Shown here piece after piece: positions 40,103 to 52,882 of a stretch of 64,000 nucleotides of DNA; within the stretch, counting starts at the first letter, position 1; each line of letters begins with the position of its first letter. This stretch comes from Sitta carolinensis (lineage: Eukaryota > Chordata > Aves > Passeriformes > Sittidae), in NCBI GenBank assembly GCA_032173965.1, contig CM063285.1, positions 22,603,660-22,667,659 of the forward strand. Direction: 5' to 3'. The position numbers and the translations under genes were made by a program. The notes under the pieces are model-generated. The model had not been told where the DNA came from. It saw only the letters and a list, made by a program, of their open reading frames with translations, and did no database searches.

Positions 40103-40150
40103 AGGTAATTACAGTGCTGAATGTTCAGCCTGAAGTTTTCCAGGTAATTA
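40103..40150. promoter_or_regulatory. Paired AGGTAATTA motifs (possible homeodomain-type sites)
   Basis: The 9-mer AGGTAATTA occurs at 40103-40111 and 40142-40150, 39 bases apart, in the same orientation. TAATTA is the core bound by many homeodomain proteins (established knowledge). The flanks are repeat-free. Regulatory function is inference only. Confidence 0.25.
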
Positions 40151-40445
40151 GAGGTTTAGGTTAGCTGCCTTTCTTTAGTAAGTATTTCAATTCCAACTCA
40201 TCTCTGTTAAAATAACCCCCCAAACCACACAGAGAACAATATTCCCTGAGTCAGAGTAAACAGATTTTTTTCATATAGTCTAGTACTCCTGTAGCTTTCC
40301 TAGAAATCTAGGTAAATAAACTAAACTACCTATTCTGAGTTGGAGAACAGTTCCCTATGATAAAGCATGGCATAAAAATATTTGAGGCCAAAGAAAACAG
40401 TCATTCAATTTACTTATTTTACAGTGTGTCATCAGCACCAGAGAG

Positions 40446-40800
40446 TCAGTCACAGTTCATCTTATCAGGTGCTTCTACATTAACAACGGGCCTACAATGG
40501 CCATGGTTAATTTTGTTCTGATGTGCTACAGCCCAAGGCTCCACCACATCTCTGTTAACCAGCAGCCAGGTCTGCACCACCTTGTAGCCTGAGGTCACAG
40601 ACAAAAGTGCCCAGAGAGAGCAGCCCCTAGAGAACCTGGCAGCCTTTCCACACAGAGTGGGATCCCCGTGCCCCATTTCAGATGTGGTTCTAAATGCAGC
40701 ACCCCACTGATATGTTGGAGTGCACACTGCATGAATCCAGGTACAAAGATCAGGACAATTTGTTCCTTAAAAGAGCCTTTCCAAAGTTCTGAATCCATGC
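40446..40800. other. Less AT-rich island of unknown origin
   Basis: About 350 bases with clearly higher G+C than either flank and two overlapping minus-strand open frames (40446-40727 and 40595-40798). Neither frame has a domain I recognise. There is no splice pair, TATA box or CpG cluster. An unrecognised old transposon or a decayed retroposed sequence is the most likely explanation. Confidence 0.4.
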
Positions 40801-42694
40801 ACTCACTCTGCTTGTTAGCAAGCCAATGCTTAATATCATTCTAGAGTGAGATCAATGACACAAGCAGAACTTTAACTCCTGGTCTCCATGCTGATACTTT
40901 CACTTTCCATGCTTGTGGTAAGAATCCTATACTGGTATGCATACAGATATAAATAACCTTCCACTTATTCAAACTATAGCAGTGTTTTAGTGCAGAGCAA
41001 CAGGAAGAATATATGCAGATAGCGTAGCACAGGGAGAAACATTTTTATTTCATTTTATACAATACCATTTATACAGCCAAAGTCCCTCGCTCAATCAAAA
41101 TTAAGAACTTTGGTAGGCTTTGAACTATTTCAAATAAATACTTTGAATAACACTGAAATGAAACTTTTCAACTACATTTTGCATGTTTTGAAAAACAACA
41201 ACTAAATTTTTCAAGTATTTCAATTACTCGGGACTTAAAACTAGCCAGCTAAGCAGAAACAAACTTGCACACTGGTTCAGATTACTTAAATAAACTCTTC
41301 CACCTTCTAAAAGGGCTCAAAAATTTCAGCTAAATGTAAATAAGAACAATGCAAAAAAATATATGGATCATATATACCAACTATATAGGCTAGATGGACT
41401 TAAAGAAGTAATTTTAGAAATGCAAACATATATTGTAAAACAATAGGAATATTATCAAACTTTAGTAACTGGCTTTTTATTATCTAAACTTGTACACTGG
41501 GAAGACCCAAAAAACTCTTAGCCATCAACTACTGTAAAAGCTACACTTTTGCTATGGATTAATTATGGAGTGCTATTTATCACTTTCATATAGCACTTAG
41601 AGCAAGGAATATGCCTTAAAGGATTAAGTTTTGCACTTGGTCAAAATACTGAACTCACTATCAAAATACCACCACCTCAACCAGCAGAGTATTTAAAAAA
41701 GCCAGAAGTGCAGCAGTTACCCAGTTCTAAGTCTCATTTTATCAAATTAAGAGCCTAGTGCTGCACCACTAATTTAATGAACACTTTCACTTTTTACATT
41801 AATGGCATCTCTTCAACTCCCTGAAGAAACAATAATATATTATGGATTCACAATCAAGAAATGCATTGTGACTACAAATTCCATTTCATATATCTCTCTG
41901 CACATAATTAAGATTTAAATTCCTTGCACTGTATTTGAGCTAAAAGCAACCCTCTGATGGTTTTTAAATGAGCTTTAATGATCAACCCACATGAGGATTT
42001 TGAATACTAATATTATCAATAAAAATGGTTCTATAAAATATGCCAGCTCCACAGATCTAATTCTTATAATATAATGTTGTTGTTATCATTGCAAAGAGCT
42101 ATATCATCCTATGGGCAGAGGTAGGTAGGATGGTATCCATTAGAAAAAGCAAACATTATATTGAAAAAAGAACTGCAAGGCTCATTAGTATTTCATGCTA
42201 ATATACCACTGAGGCTGGAGCCTAGCACACCTTTTCTTGTTTACTTCTTCTTAAAAACATTCACCCCAAGAGATACATATCAAATACCACAGAATATCCA
42301 AGTAACATTTGCATAGCACTCTAGCCTGCCCATGCTGAAGGACAGCTATTCCTTTTCTACCTACTGGCATATTGCCCATGAGAATTGTTCCCTACAACAG
42401 TAACAGCCTGTACTAATTAGGCATCAGCACCCAGTTTCTCACTGCTGTCACTTAGGTAACAGTGCTTTCCTTCTCAAAAATAACACCAAAACAACACACA
42501 AACCAAATTCCAAACTCCTTTCACAATGGCTATGCCAAAATACAAAAATGTATTTGAAGTAAAAGCTTGTGAAAATAAAAAATGGATGTGCACTGGAAAA
42601 AAATTATTTGCAATTATATTTGTACCAATTCAGCTCTACCTTAACCAGTGGTTGTACTGCACTTCTCCAAAAGGCAGCAAACAAGGTCCTGGGC

Positions 42695-42870
42695 AGAGCT
42701 GCCACCTGGAAGACCCCAGGCAAGCTTGGGGAAGGGTACTAAGGGAGGATGAAGTTCAACCAGGGAAAATGCAAGGCCCTGCACCTGGGAAGGAAGAGCA
42801 AGACCAGTCAGGCACCATCTGCCTGGGGAGTGGCTCCTTGGAGAAGTCCCTGGGGGCTGCAAAGCCCTCT
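42695..42870 (+). mobile_element. CR1 LINE fragment, ORF2 C-terminal region
   Basis: The reading frame from 42749 starts MKFNQGKCKALHLGRKS, a hallmark CR1 ORF2 word also seen (as MKFNGEKCWILHLG) in the copy at 22873. The bases just before it (AAGCTTGGGGAAGGGT) and after it (GGGGAGTGGCTCCTTGGAGA) also fit CR1. The match fades near 42870, so both ends are missing. The 183-codon frame at 42526-43077 is in a different frame from the CR1 reading and crosses the fragment by chance. Inactive. Confidence 0.75.
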
Positions 42871-43080
42871 AAACCTCTTGGACATACCCAGGAGTTTAGA
42901 GACGACCTTGGGCTTTTCCAGTCATCCCAGCCTCCACTCACCCCCACCCCTCAGGCTTCAGGGCTGACCAGCCCAGGAATTCCAGCCTTGGCAAAGGCTG
43001 CTGCACACACTCCTCCTGCTGCACCAGCCCTTCTTCAGAGTGAGGGCATGCAGACACCCCAGACCCTGAGGGGCTAATAG
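42871..43080. other. GC-rich segment of unknown origin next to CR1
   Basis: About 210 bases rich in C and G (many CCC and CAGCC words) continuing directly from the CR1 fragment, then returning abruptly to AT-rich DNA near 43080. An inverted pair, CTCTAAAC (42867-42874) and GTTTAGAG (42894-42901), lies at its left edge. It may be unrecognised CR1 3' sequence or another element. No gene is supported. Confidence 0.4.
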
Positions 43081-46000
43081 CTGTCCTCCCCACACAACAG
43101 ATAGCTGTGAGCTCTGTAACACTGTCTAAGACCTAAACCAAATTTCTGAAAGCAATTCATTCTGGGATGAGGACCATCAGAGACCTCTACAATCCCAATT
43201 TTATGATTAACTAATGATACTTCTTTCCCTTTCTTTCCCTCAAAATGATTTCCAACAGAATTGAATAACATGTGTAAAACTTTCATTAGTCCGATGCTTT
43301 GGACTTTATCATCAAGAACAAAACTGATACAATGACTGATATAAAGCAGCATCCAAAAATATGCAATACTCTAAAATGATTTTTAAAACATAAGGGAAAC
43401 AGAAGTGTGTTGCTTTGAATAAAGTGTATTCTCATGTATTTAAAGTATTTCAGAGCTTGCTTTTCAAAGAGTAATTTACAGAAAACATATTAAAGTCTTT
43501 GTTTAAAAGCAATGTGCCAAAAAATATGCATGCATGTAGTATAAATCAGGCTTTTTGACTTTTCTACACTAGAAAAGGAGATTGGTTGCTGAAGGCAGAG
43601 TGGAGGCAAAAAAGATGCCATCACAACAATTTAAATTGTATTCTTTCCAAGCACTGCACCTCTAAAAGATCATTTTGCTTTTTTTGTGGTACTTTCCTCT
43701 TTAGCTTTTATATGCTGGCTATCCAGCACATTAAAAAAACATAGAAAAATATATGTGAAGTCTTGAGTTGATTTTAAAATCAATAAGAGGCCTTTGGCAT
43801 CAGTGAAGATGAACACTGTGAGAAAGAGCCAAGACTTTATCTTCAATTTGACACTCAAAATTTCTAACCAATGTTACTTTTGGTCACTGCTGACACATTC
43901 TGGGCAGCAAGACAGCATTACTAGAAGAACCACTGCTGCCATTGTGTCATGCACAGAGGCAGGAGTTGGACACAGCATTGGCAGCATCAGCCAGTGTTTG
44001 GCACCTGGTTATACCAAAAACCCTGAAACACAACAATACATGAAATTCTCTCCAAAAATATATATTCTACTTGTGTTTTAATAGCTCTCTATAAGACATT
44101 TTTCTTTATAAAAAATGGGTTTTCTACTGAGAGCACTTGCATCCAAACAGGAGTTCAATTTTCATAGAATCCAAATTGAAGTGTAGGCAACGCAGCTCTC
44201 CCAGAAAAATCAATATCCAGTCACCAGTATGCTTAGCTTTACATTGGGCTGAATGCAATATGAGCTGGGCAAAAGTGCACAACTCACAAGTTTGCAGGAA
44301 TATATGTGTAGGTCAGAGATTAGTTTAGAACAGGCTTCATAAACTTGAGCAATTTAATAAAAGAAATACTGCTTTGATTAAAGTACTTTAGATATATTAA
44401 AAAGTATTATTTGTTTAGAAGGTGATGCTTTTAAGATTTTTAATGCTCTGTATTACACTAAAATTAACATATACATCTTTTAACCATTTTTCTTCATTAG
44501 TAAGGGCATAGAAGCACTTTCCTGCTTCAGCTTACTCCAAACACTTTCTTCACAAAGGCATCTGAAATCCTCAATAAATTATTTTACAGCATTCAGATAT
44601 GGAATCCAACCTCAAAGATCCAGTTCATAAAACAATTCCTGGAGTCACAATGATTGTTATTTTACTCTCCTCTCCAACAACAATCTTCAGCTTTCTATAC
44701 TGAAATGTACACAAACTCCAGACTGTGTTCCTGTGTGCTCAGTAGGAACTCAGTAGACTGCAGTCTTCAGTAGTAGGGAAAACAGAAGCAGCAGCTGAAC
44801 TACCATACAAAGTGATGACAAGAAGATTTTCTGCATAATTACACTAGTGCTAATCTCCACTATACTCAGAATTAAGAACATTCCCTGCAAGGGAGGGAGG
44901 GTGCAACTTCAGTGAAAAATTAATGGGATTTACAACATCTGCATTACACAATATATTGCTTCCTATGAAAAAGGAAGATGCACACAATCTTAAGGGCGGG
45001 GAGGGGGGGGGAATGGAAGACTTTCCTATTTCTGTCACCATACTTTTCTTCCCCCAGTATTTTACTTGGCTTTCTTTTCTATGACAACTGGGTAAAAGCT
45101 ATACTTTGTGACTAAAATCACTAATATAGCAGAAAAACTATGCTATAGCTATCAATAGTATAATTACTATATATATTTATAATTCAAATATTCTTTCTGG
45201 CACAGAGGGTAATAAAATTATTTTCATGTCCCCCACACTGGATGGAAGCAGGCTTATTTACACAAATGGATATATGGATCATTTTTTACACAAGAATTTA
45301 CAAATATTTCCTTAAACATTACGTTATTTTCCTGTAAAGGTAAAGCCAAGTAGATCATATGACTACCAGGCAGTTTCTGCTAATGAAAACTAGGAAAGGC
45401 CTCCTAGATCATGAACATAATTTCTGTGCTGCAGAAGTCAATTATAATAAATTCTCTAGATTTATGAAGCTCTTGTGGAGAGAGACGTTGAGACTTCTTT
45501 TTCTCCCACTCCCATCAAGGTATGCATAAAAACAATTTTCTCTTACAACTCAATCGTATCTTAAATTGTCGCCCAATTCCACTGTCTCCTTATTACAAAG
45601 TTGTCTTCATTGTCTACTTCCTTCTCTCTTTTCCTTTTATTTAAGCCTTTTGCATATTAACAAAGCACAATGGCATGCCTAGGTAGGCTCAATTTTGCTA
45701 AAATAAACAAAATAAAAAAAAATCTGGGTCCTAAGATGCCTTCAGAAATGGTGGATGAAAACTAGCTTTGACTGCAATTTCAAGAATGTACACATTACTG
45801 CAAAGAGTTACTTTTTTCTTCTGGAATTAGTATTTCAATGCCTTCTAGCTACACTTTATATTGTTAAATTGCTAATATAGTAATTTTTCTAAACACCAGT
45901 AATCTGCAAACCGAACAGCACTACTGGAAACCAACAGCCTTGTGCAAGGAGTAAATGCCCTTCAACCATCCCATTTTTCAGCTCAGGTCATCTATAAAGA

Positions 46001-46136
46001 AAGGCAAGACCCAAAGTCACTACAAGACTAGTGTAACAGAACAGACACCATAACAGACCTCTTTAGTCTTCCTGAGTATCTCTCTGCATTAACTTATCTT
46101 GAGAATTTATAACACGCATACAGCCCAGAATGCAAG
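43081..46136. other. Intergenic, no supportable gene
   Basis: AT-rich with short open frames only (maximum 95 codons, unrecognisable). The one distinctive element is the G-rich tract at 44994-45011. Confidence 0.6.
44994..45011 (+). other. G-rich tract, quadruplex-capable
   Basis: GGGCGGGGAGGGGGGGGG contains at least four runs of three G within 18 bases and includes a GGGCGGGG box. In surroundings this AT-rich it stands out. Four G3 runs with short loops can form a quadruplex (established knowledge); whether this one does is not known. Confidence 0.55.
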
Positions 46137-46812
46137 AGGTTAGAGAGCAGCACTGCAGAAAGAGACCTGGGGGTCCCGGTCAATGACAAGTTGAATAGGA
46201 TTTAGCAGGGCCCTGGCAGCCAGGCGGGCCAACCCTGTCCTGGGGGCATCAGGGACTGCATGGCCAGCCGGGCAAGGGAGGGCTCTGCTCTGTACTGGGG
46301 TGGCCTCACCTCAAGTGCTGGGGGCAGTTTTGGGTTCCACAATAAAAAGATATCAAGCTGTTCAGAGTCAAGAGGAGGGCAACAAAGATGGTGAAGAGCC
46401 TTGAGGAGAAGCCGTACAAGAAGTGTCATAGATAGGTTGGTTCATGCAGCCTGGAGGAGACTGAAGGGAGACCTCACTGGAGTTAAACTTTGTCACAAAC
46501 AGAAGGCAGAGGGTCAGGCACTGATCTTTTCTCTGTGGTGACCAGTGAAAGGACCAAGGGGAATGGCCTGATGCTGTGTCAGGGAGGTTTAGGTTGGATA
46601 TTAGGACAAGTTTCTTCACACAGAGGGTGGCAGGGCACTGGAACAGGCTCCCCAGAGAAGTGATTACAGCACCAAGCCTGACAGAGTTCAAGGAGTGTTT
46701 AGACAAGGCTCTCAAGTATATGGTGTGACTCTTGGGACTATCCTGCACAGGGTAATGAGTGGGATTCTTATGATCCTTGTGGGTCACTTCCAGCTCAGGA
46801 TATTCTGATTCA
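46137..46812 (+). mobile_element. CR1 LINE fragment: end of ORF2 plus most of 3' terminus
   Basis: The longest CR1 piece in the window. It starts near TTAGAGAGCAGCACTGCAGA and keeps nearly every landmark of the CR1 3' third: GACCTGGGGGTCCCGGTC, GGCCAACCCTGTCCTGGGGG, GGTGGCCTCACCTCAAGTGC, AACAAAGATGGTGAAGAGCC, CAGCCTGGAGGAGACTGAAG, TCTCTGTGGTGACCAGTGA, TTTAGGTTGGATATTAGGAC and GAACAGGCTCCCCAGAGA. It ends with GATCCTTGTGGGTCACTTCC then AGCTCAGGATATTCTGATTC. The final form differs from the copies at 13037 and 34521, so it belongs to another CR1 subfamily. Frameshifts and stops leave no usable ORF. The minus-strand frame at 46368-46850 (160 codons) is antisense CR1. Confidence 0.95.
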
Positions 46813-49800
46813 TATTTGTCAAAAATAGCATGGAAAAAAGCATTTCCCAATGCTGCTGATTTTTAATTAGCAATCCAAGACTGATTTTTTTTTTCCTTGT
46901 GGCTCTTCTAAATCCCTGGGGCAAAGCCTATTATCCCAAATGGATTTTTCACAGTAATGCTAAATTGAGCATCCCAAATTTGTAGTACACTAATTTAGCT
47001 AAATTTGATAAGTGTTTTCGATCAGCAAGCTTCAAAGTGCTTGAAGGAGAAGCACAGAGCTACTCGACATGAGTTTAACTCTGTAGTTTTCAGATTCAAG
47101 AACAGTTCATGAACTGAATTTCTCCTGTCAGGGTTTTTGCTCTCATGCAAGAAATGGCATCACTAACAGGAGTGAAGGGAATAAGAAAGCTAGTCCAGAC
47201 AAAACTACATATACACATAATCTGAAACACTGGGGACAAGAGAGTTCCCAACACAAAGCCCAGAAATAAATCTCTCACATCTCTAATTTCTTTTGTCATC
47301 TGGTGGGAGTGAAAATTAAACACAAATGTGAAATGGAGGTATTGTTAATGAATTAGTCACACTACTTATTGAATCTATCTGGAGTAAAGTACATTTTATC
47401 TGAAATATTTTGAACCAGATCAAAAAGCTACATACTCTTTCTCACTGCAAAGTAAAAATAAGGGTTGATCAGGGATCAAACTAGACAGTTCCAAAGGCCG
47501 TTTGCAGCCTACACCAAGCATGATTTATCAGGAACGGTTGAATAAAAATCTAGCAACTTACATACAAAAGGTTGATTCAACATTTAGGGTCCTGATTTCA
47601 GCTACAACCTTTCACATCAACTGCTTGAAGGGAAAAGAACAAAACAACACCTACTACCTAATACTCAAAACACTAAAACACTCAAGACTCACTTCTGTCC
47701 AAAGTAAACGCAGTTCCAAGTTACATAGGAAGCTTTTGAGCTCTGAGTGTCACACCATCAACAAAACCTGCTACCACCTACTGCTTTTTAAGGTGACCCA
47801 GTGTTCCAGAAGAGTACTTTGAATGCTACAGATCCTATCCTTGTAAGCCCCTTAGATGTCTCACCTGCCAAAGCTGCTATTTAAAAATCAGATCTACCTT
47901 TTAGGAGCTACATTTTACTATTCACTTGCTGCGGCAGAGTTAGTAAAAAAACAGCATAATGTTACATCATAGATTTTGCTTCAAATTCTTTCTAAAACTT
48001 GGTCTGAACCAAATTATGTCATCTTCAAGAGACTTTCAGCTTGTGCTCTGAAAATAATAGGTGCACAGGACATTATGGAAGGCTTGAACGAGGGAAGAAT
48101 CATACTGCCAGCATCTTAGCACTGGCTCCTGTAAGTAATTCATTATCTTGGGTGCCTCTAAGAGCCCTTTCTTCACAGTGATTGTTGGGTTTGGTACACA
48201 ATGCTTGTGCACTAAAATGTCTTGTTGAAGAGGAGATTTTGAGCAACTTGTCTTAAACACATACAAAACCCACACCTAGACATCCACAGATGTGGTGTAC
48301 CCTCCAAAACTAAAATAAAAAATTGGCATTTTTCTTCTGTATTTCACTGTAGTTGATACTTTTCTCTCTACATTCATCTTTGTGGAATAACAAATTCTTC
48401 TCTGATGGTTCATACACATTTGAGAAGATTGAGCCTTCACTACCTAACAGAATATATAGACATAGCAAAAGAGCATCATAGTTCATCTGATAGCTACCCT
48501 GGCTATTTCTCTTTTATACTCCTTTAAAACAGCCCTACTTGTTGTCAGTATAAAGACAAAGAGCAGTGTTGTGCAACACACTTGGTTCCTTTCACTTGTG
48601 TTCGAAGCTGTGCTCAGTAAAAGAAGTTTACTCCACAATTATTCAGTGAAGGCAGCATTCTGAACTTCCATCACTCTTCTCCCCAAATATGCACGTACAG
48701 AACTGCACATAACAAAGATCAACATTTATGCACAGCACACTGAAACACAGGAAGAGTTTTTGATTTTAAGATGACACCACACTTTATCACTTCCAGAAGT
48801 AGTGAGAAAGCAATTTTCCAAGTCTTTGATTTGCTTTCATTGTAAGGAAGGCTACTGAGTCTGGGGCCAGAGAGTTACTCAAGAAGAGTGAAGAACTCAG
48901 GGATGGGCAACTATGAAAGCCCTTGAATTCTGAGGACAGCTGTGTCAGCCAACCTGCAACACAGGCTTGTCGGTATTCATTATGCTGTTCCCACAGCAGA
49001 AAGGAGCTTAAATGCTCATTAAACCTGGAACTCTTCCAGACATTAAAGCAGTATGCTGACTTGTCTTGCCTTTCAGATACGCCAGCAGCATACCACCCTC
49101 TGGTTTTTTATGAGTACATCACCTCTTCCCTGAAAGTCCCACATCTAGGCCACTTCCTTAACTTTTAAAAAAATAAGTAACATCTGTTACGTTATTACTG
49201 CTCATGGTTACTCACACATAAATATATGTGGCACAAGAACTAAAAATCTTTATGATAGTGCTGCTTGATCGTTTAAACACAGATGTTCTCCAATGACAGT
49301 TCTTCATTCTGACTGATCTTATGATCCTAGCTTGTAATAGTTTCCAGCAGCTAAACTGCTAAGGAAGACAGGTAAAATTCATTCAGTACTTTCTCAATAT
49401 TCCTTCGTCATATAAGCAATTGGTGTCTTACCCTATTCACCCAGCATGATAGTAAATGAAAGGAGATTGCAGTCAGATTCTCCAATCTGCTCCTGCCGCG
49501 CTGCACAATACACTGCAACTCACCCTCGGCAGAGTGCCATGCCACGCTCCAGTTCTAAATAACATTGCTCCCCCTCAGTTTAGGGACTACTTTTTCCTGA
49601 ATTAATCCCTCCACTCTATATTAAAAAACAATGCCTTCTATTTCATCTTGTTCAGGGCTTATTTTCTTAGAAGTTCATTACAAAACCCACCAACTGTAAT
49701 CTGCCTTCCTATGCTTTGTGTGATTTATGATAGCAAATATTTACAAACAGACAGACATCTAAACCCAAAAAGCAGACATGGGAGAAAGTTTCCTAAATCA

Positions 49801-52395
49801 GTATTTGTCTGATGAATTTGAACCACTTACCAAATTTATAGGACACATAAGAACAACTCTCAGAAATTTAATCCAAGTTATTAGTTTACAGAGATGGGAA
49901 GGTATGACAAAGCTCAAAGTGAAGCCTAAAACAAAAGAGGAGTATACAGTGTGGAAAAACATCTGCAGCAGAATGCAGACAGTGAAATAAAATTAAAATC
50001 CTTACCTACACAGGTCCTTTAAATCACAGGCACTGTCATACACCTAGAAAAACCATGAACAAATATAAACAACTACTGCTATTTTTCTCCTAAAGTAGGG
50101 ACAAAACTATGATGGGCTTTGTTTTCTACACGCAGGCAAACATAACCTAAAAAAAATACATCCAATACCCTACTCTCCTCCCCACCCCTTTAATGCATTT
50201 CAGCATACATAACCACCTGACAGCTAAGATAATTATTCCTGCTGCCACCTCTTACACATTGCAAAAGCTTCACTTGTTCCTTTTAACCTTCCCTGGAACA
50301 CTCAGGATGGCCTGAACCTGGCCTTGAAATTAACACTTTCCATGTTTTTGATTTGTGTTGCATGTGCTCTTGAATTAGCACGATTACATTCTGCACCTGT
50401 AAAAGAACACACAGCTATTTGCAAGTGACAAACACAAGTTCAGACTGTATACCAATAGCATACATTTCTTGGGAAAGGATTTTTGACAAATTAAAGTACA
50501 ACCATACTATAAGACACATGTACAAAATTCAAACACGTTTGTTTTGGTTTTTTTTATTGGTAGTAGTTTCATTGTGCTCACGATCAAACATGAAATTTAG
50601 AGAGTATGCAGAATAATGTCACCAACCAGTATTTTGAAATGAAGGAACGGTGCTGATCACCGAGCCTCCATTTGTTCTGGCCAGGTTTTCAGTTTAGAGT
50701 ACATCTACCTGTCAGGTTGCTGAGCTAGAAAGAGAAGCTTCATCAAGTCAGGTTAATATTTGATATGAAACTGAAGATTCCTCCCCACCAATTAACCTTG
50801 AGCTCACAGAAATAACCATACGTATCTGCCAACACAGATTCAAAGTAATCTTATCACTTTTTTAAAAAACAAGTGCCTATTTTTAAAACAAAGGTGTGAG
50901 GAACATTTGTGGATTGGTTGGAATTACTTGTGGAATTCTAAAGACTCCAAACTGAAAAATGCAGATTGGATAACTCAAGTAGATTTCTCTTAAGTTCACT
51001 TTTTTTAACCAGTATATTAGTGTTATAAAACACTTGAAAACAGTACAATTCTATATTACACTCTCCTTGAAGACCCCGTACATTTATCAGAGCCATAATA
51101 CAAACAATTAAATGGCAGCTAGCACAACTGATAGGCAAGAGAAATAGAAATTAATTTCTATGTATTTGTATTTATATATCATAAACTACAGCAGTCTGTC
51201 AGAAGTTTGTCATTGGTATTTGTTGTTTTCTTCCCTACATTTGCCTCTATTAGTTTTGCCTACATTACCTACGTTCTTTACCTTTTACATCTCTTTTATA
51301 ACTGCATAATAAATTTTACTTGTGCTGGTTCCTTTATTCTTAAAAATTGAGTTCTTTTGTACAAACAAACCACAACATGAAGAGATATTGTGCAGTATCC
51401 ATTCAGGTGGGTTAGTGACATGAAATATGCCATTGCACCATACTGGAAGCCTTTAGAGAAAAGAGTCCTCATTATGAACTAGTATAAAAAGGACACAGAG
51501 TTTAAGGGAAACCAGATTAATGGGGCTTCATTTCTCTGTGTGAAGTGGAGATAGAGTCATGCCCAGCTGCTCTATTTCCTGCAGTAAATTCTTCTGTAAG
51601 AATTACAGAGGTGTGATGCAAGCTTGTTTTCAGCATCAGCATCATAAATTTTTTTCAAGCTACAAGAACTAGAAAAGCAAATTAATTCAGCAATTATATA
51701 TGAGACAATTTTCCTCATAGATTCCTTCCATTCTCCTCCCCAATATCCAGTATTTTCTGTTGAACAGTAGTTTTAACATGTCATTAATCACTTTTATAAA
51801 CACCTGTTTATGTAGTGCATGACTTCAACTCCTGTAAGCTCTTTTACCAGTGACCAGCTGATGTACTAGTTTTTTTCACTTTATGACCAGCAACACATTT
51901 GCTAGCATTGTCTTAATTAAGGGTTATTTTGCATACGCTACTATGCTTTAACAACAATAAATGTGAATATCATGCCTGGGAACTGGATCCCTCTCCACAC
52001 TTTGAAATAAGCATTGTGCCTTTCCCCATGCCACAGCAGAGCAGGGTATTGACAAGTTGAGCATTTAAAGATCAGAGGTTGCATCAGTGATAGAGTCTCC
52101 TGGCTGCCAAAGAGACAGAACAAAGGCAGAAAAATAGCTTCTCAGATATATGGTTTCTCTTCACACAGCAACACTTTTGCTAGTGGCAAAATAACTTCCT
52201 ACAACTATGCCTAGATCATCTGCAGACAACCCCTTTATTTGAGCAATTCTTGCAGAGAGAATGGGCAATTTTTAGGAAGAGGAAAATTGTAACCAATTGC
52301 TATGATGCTTTGGGGACTATTCCTCAGGAATAATAGGTCACAGAACGTAGCTAGAGACAGTGATGAGTTTCAAATATCTCTATAGCAACTACATT

Positions 52396-52399
<4 letters not shown>

Positions 52400-52432
<33 letters not shown>
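52400..52432. repeat. Poly(A) run, 33 bases
   Basis: Uninterrupted A homopolymer with no AATAAA or recognisable retroposed body upstream. The length is likely unstable. Confidence 0.9.
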
Positions 52433-52437
<5 letters not shown>

Positions 52438-52788
52438 GTAAAACCTTTCTGCATCATATAAACAGCAGTGTCTGTCCTGTGCAGTTAGAAGGGATTTTTG
52501 TGTTGACTGCTGCATGCAGATGACTATCTTCTTTAAAACCAGTACTTGCATCTTCTGCCTACAAAGAAAAATGGTGTCTGGCTACAGAGGCAAATTAAGT
52601 TTTTGCACTGGTCTCCACACATTAGTAACATTTCTGCTAGGTGCAAAGAAACAGTGTCATTTAAATATAATTTATAAAACATGACTGTTTTATAAATTAG
52701 AAAAGAGAATTTTTTTCTAAAAAACATTACAGCAGAATATAGTGAATAGCAGACATCTGCATAAATACAACAGCAACTCGAGTGAATT

Positions 52789-52882
52789 AAACTCTGATTC
52801 TCTTCTTTCCCCATCTGACTGAACAGCAGAGTATCAAACTCTGATTCTCTTCCTTCCCCAGTTGACTGAATAGCGGAGTATT
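52789..52882. repeat. 47-bp tandem duplication, two copies
   Basis: Copy 1 (52789-52835) and copy 2 (52836-52882) both start AAACTCTGATTCTCTTC and end with a GAGTAT-type word. They differ at 6 of 47 positions by my alignment, so the duplication is not recent. No motif of known function. Confidence 0.9.

Larger units (their letters stand above)
35051..42694. other. Intergenic, no supportable gene
   Basis: AT-rich DNA with a T-run near 35257-35270, a possible CR1 tail stub at 39003-39032, a pair of AGGTAATTA motifs at 40103 and 40142, and a less AT-rich island at 40446-40800. All open frames are under 95 codons and unrecognisable. Confidence 0.6.

Noticed and set aside
42526..43077. 183-codon + strand frame, longest in the window
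   Set aside because: It crosses a CR1 fragment out of frame and begins in unrelated sequence. Kept only as a finding about the GC-rich segment.
46368..46850. 160-codon minus-strand frame
   Set aside because: Antisense reading of the CR1 copy at 46137-46812.
47502..47822. 106-codon + strand frame
   Set aside because: Basic and serine-rich but with no recognisable motif and no promoter or splice signals.
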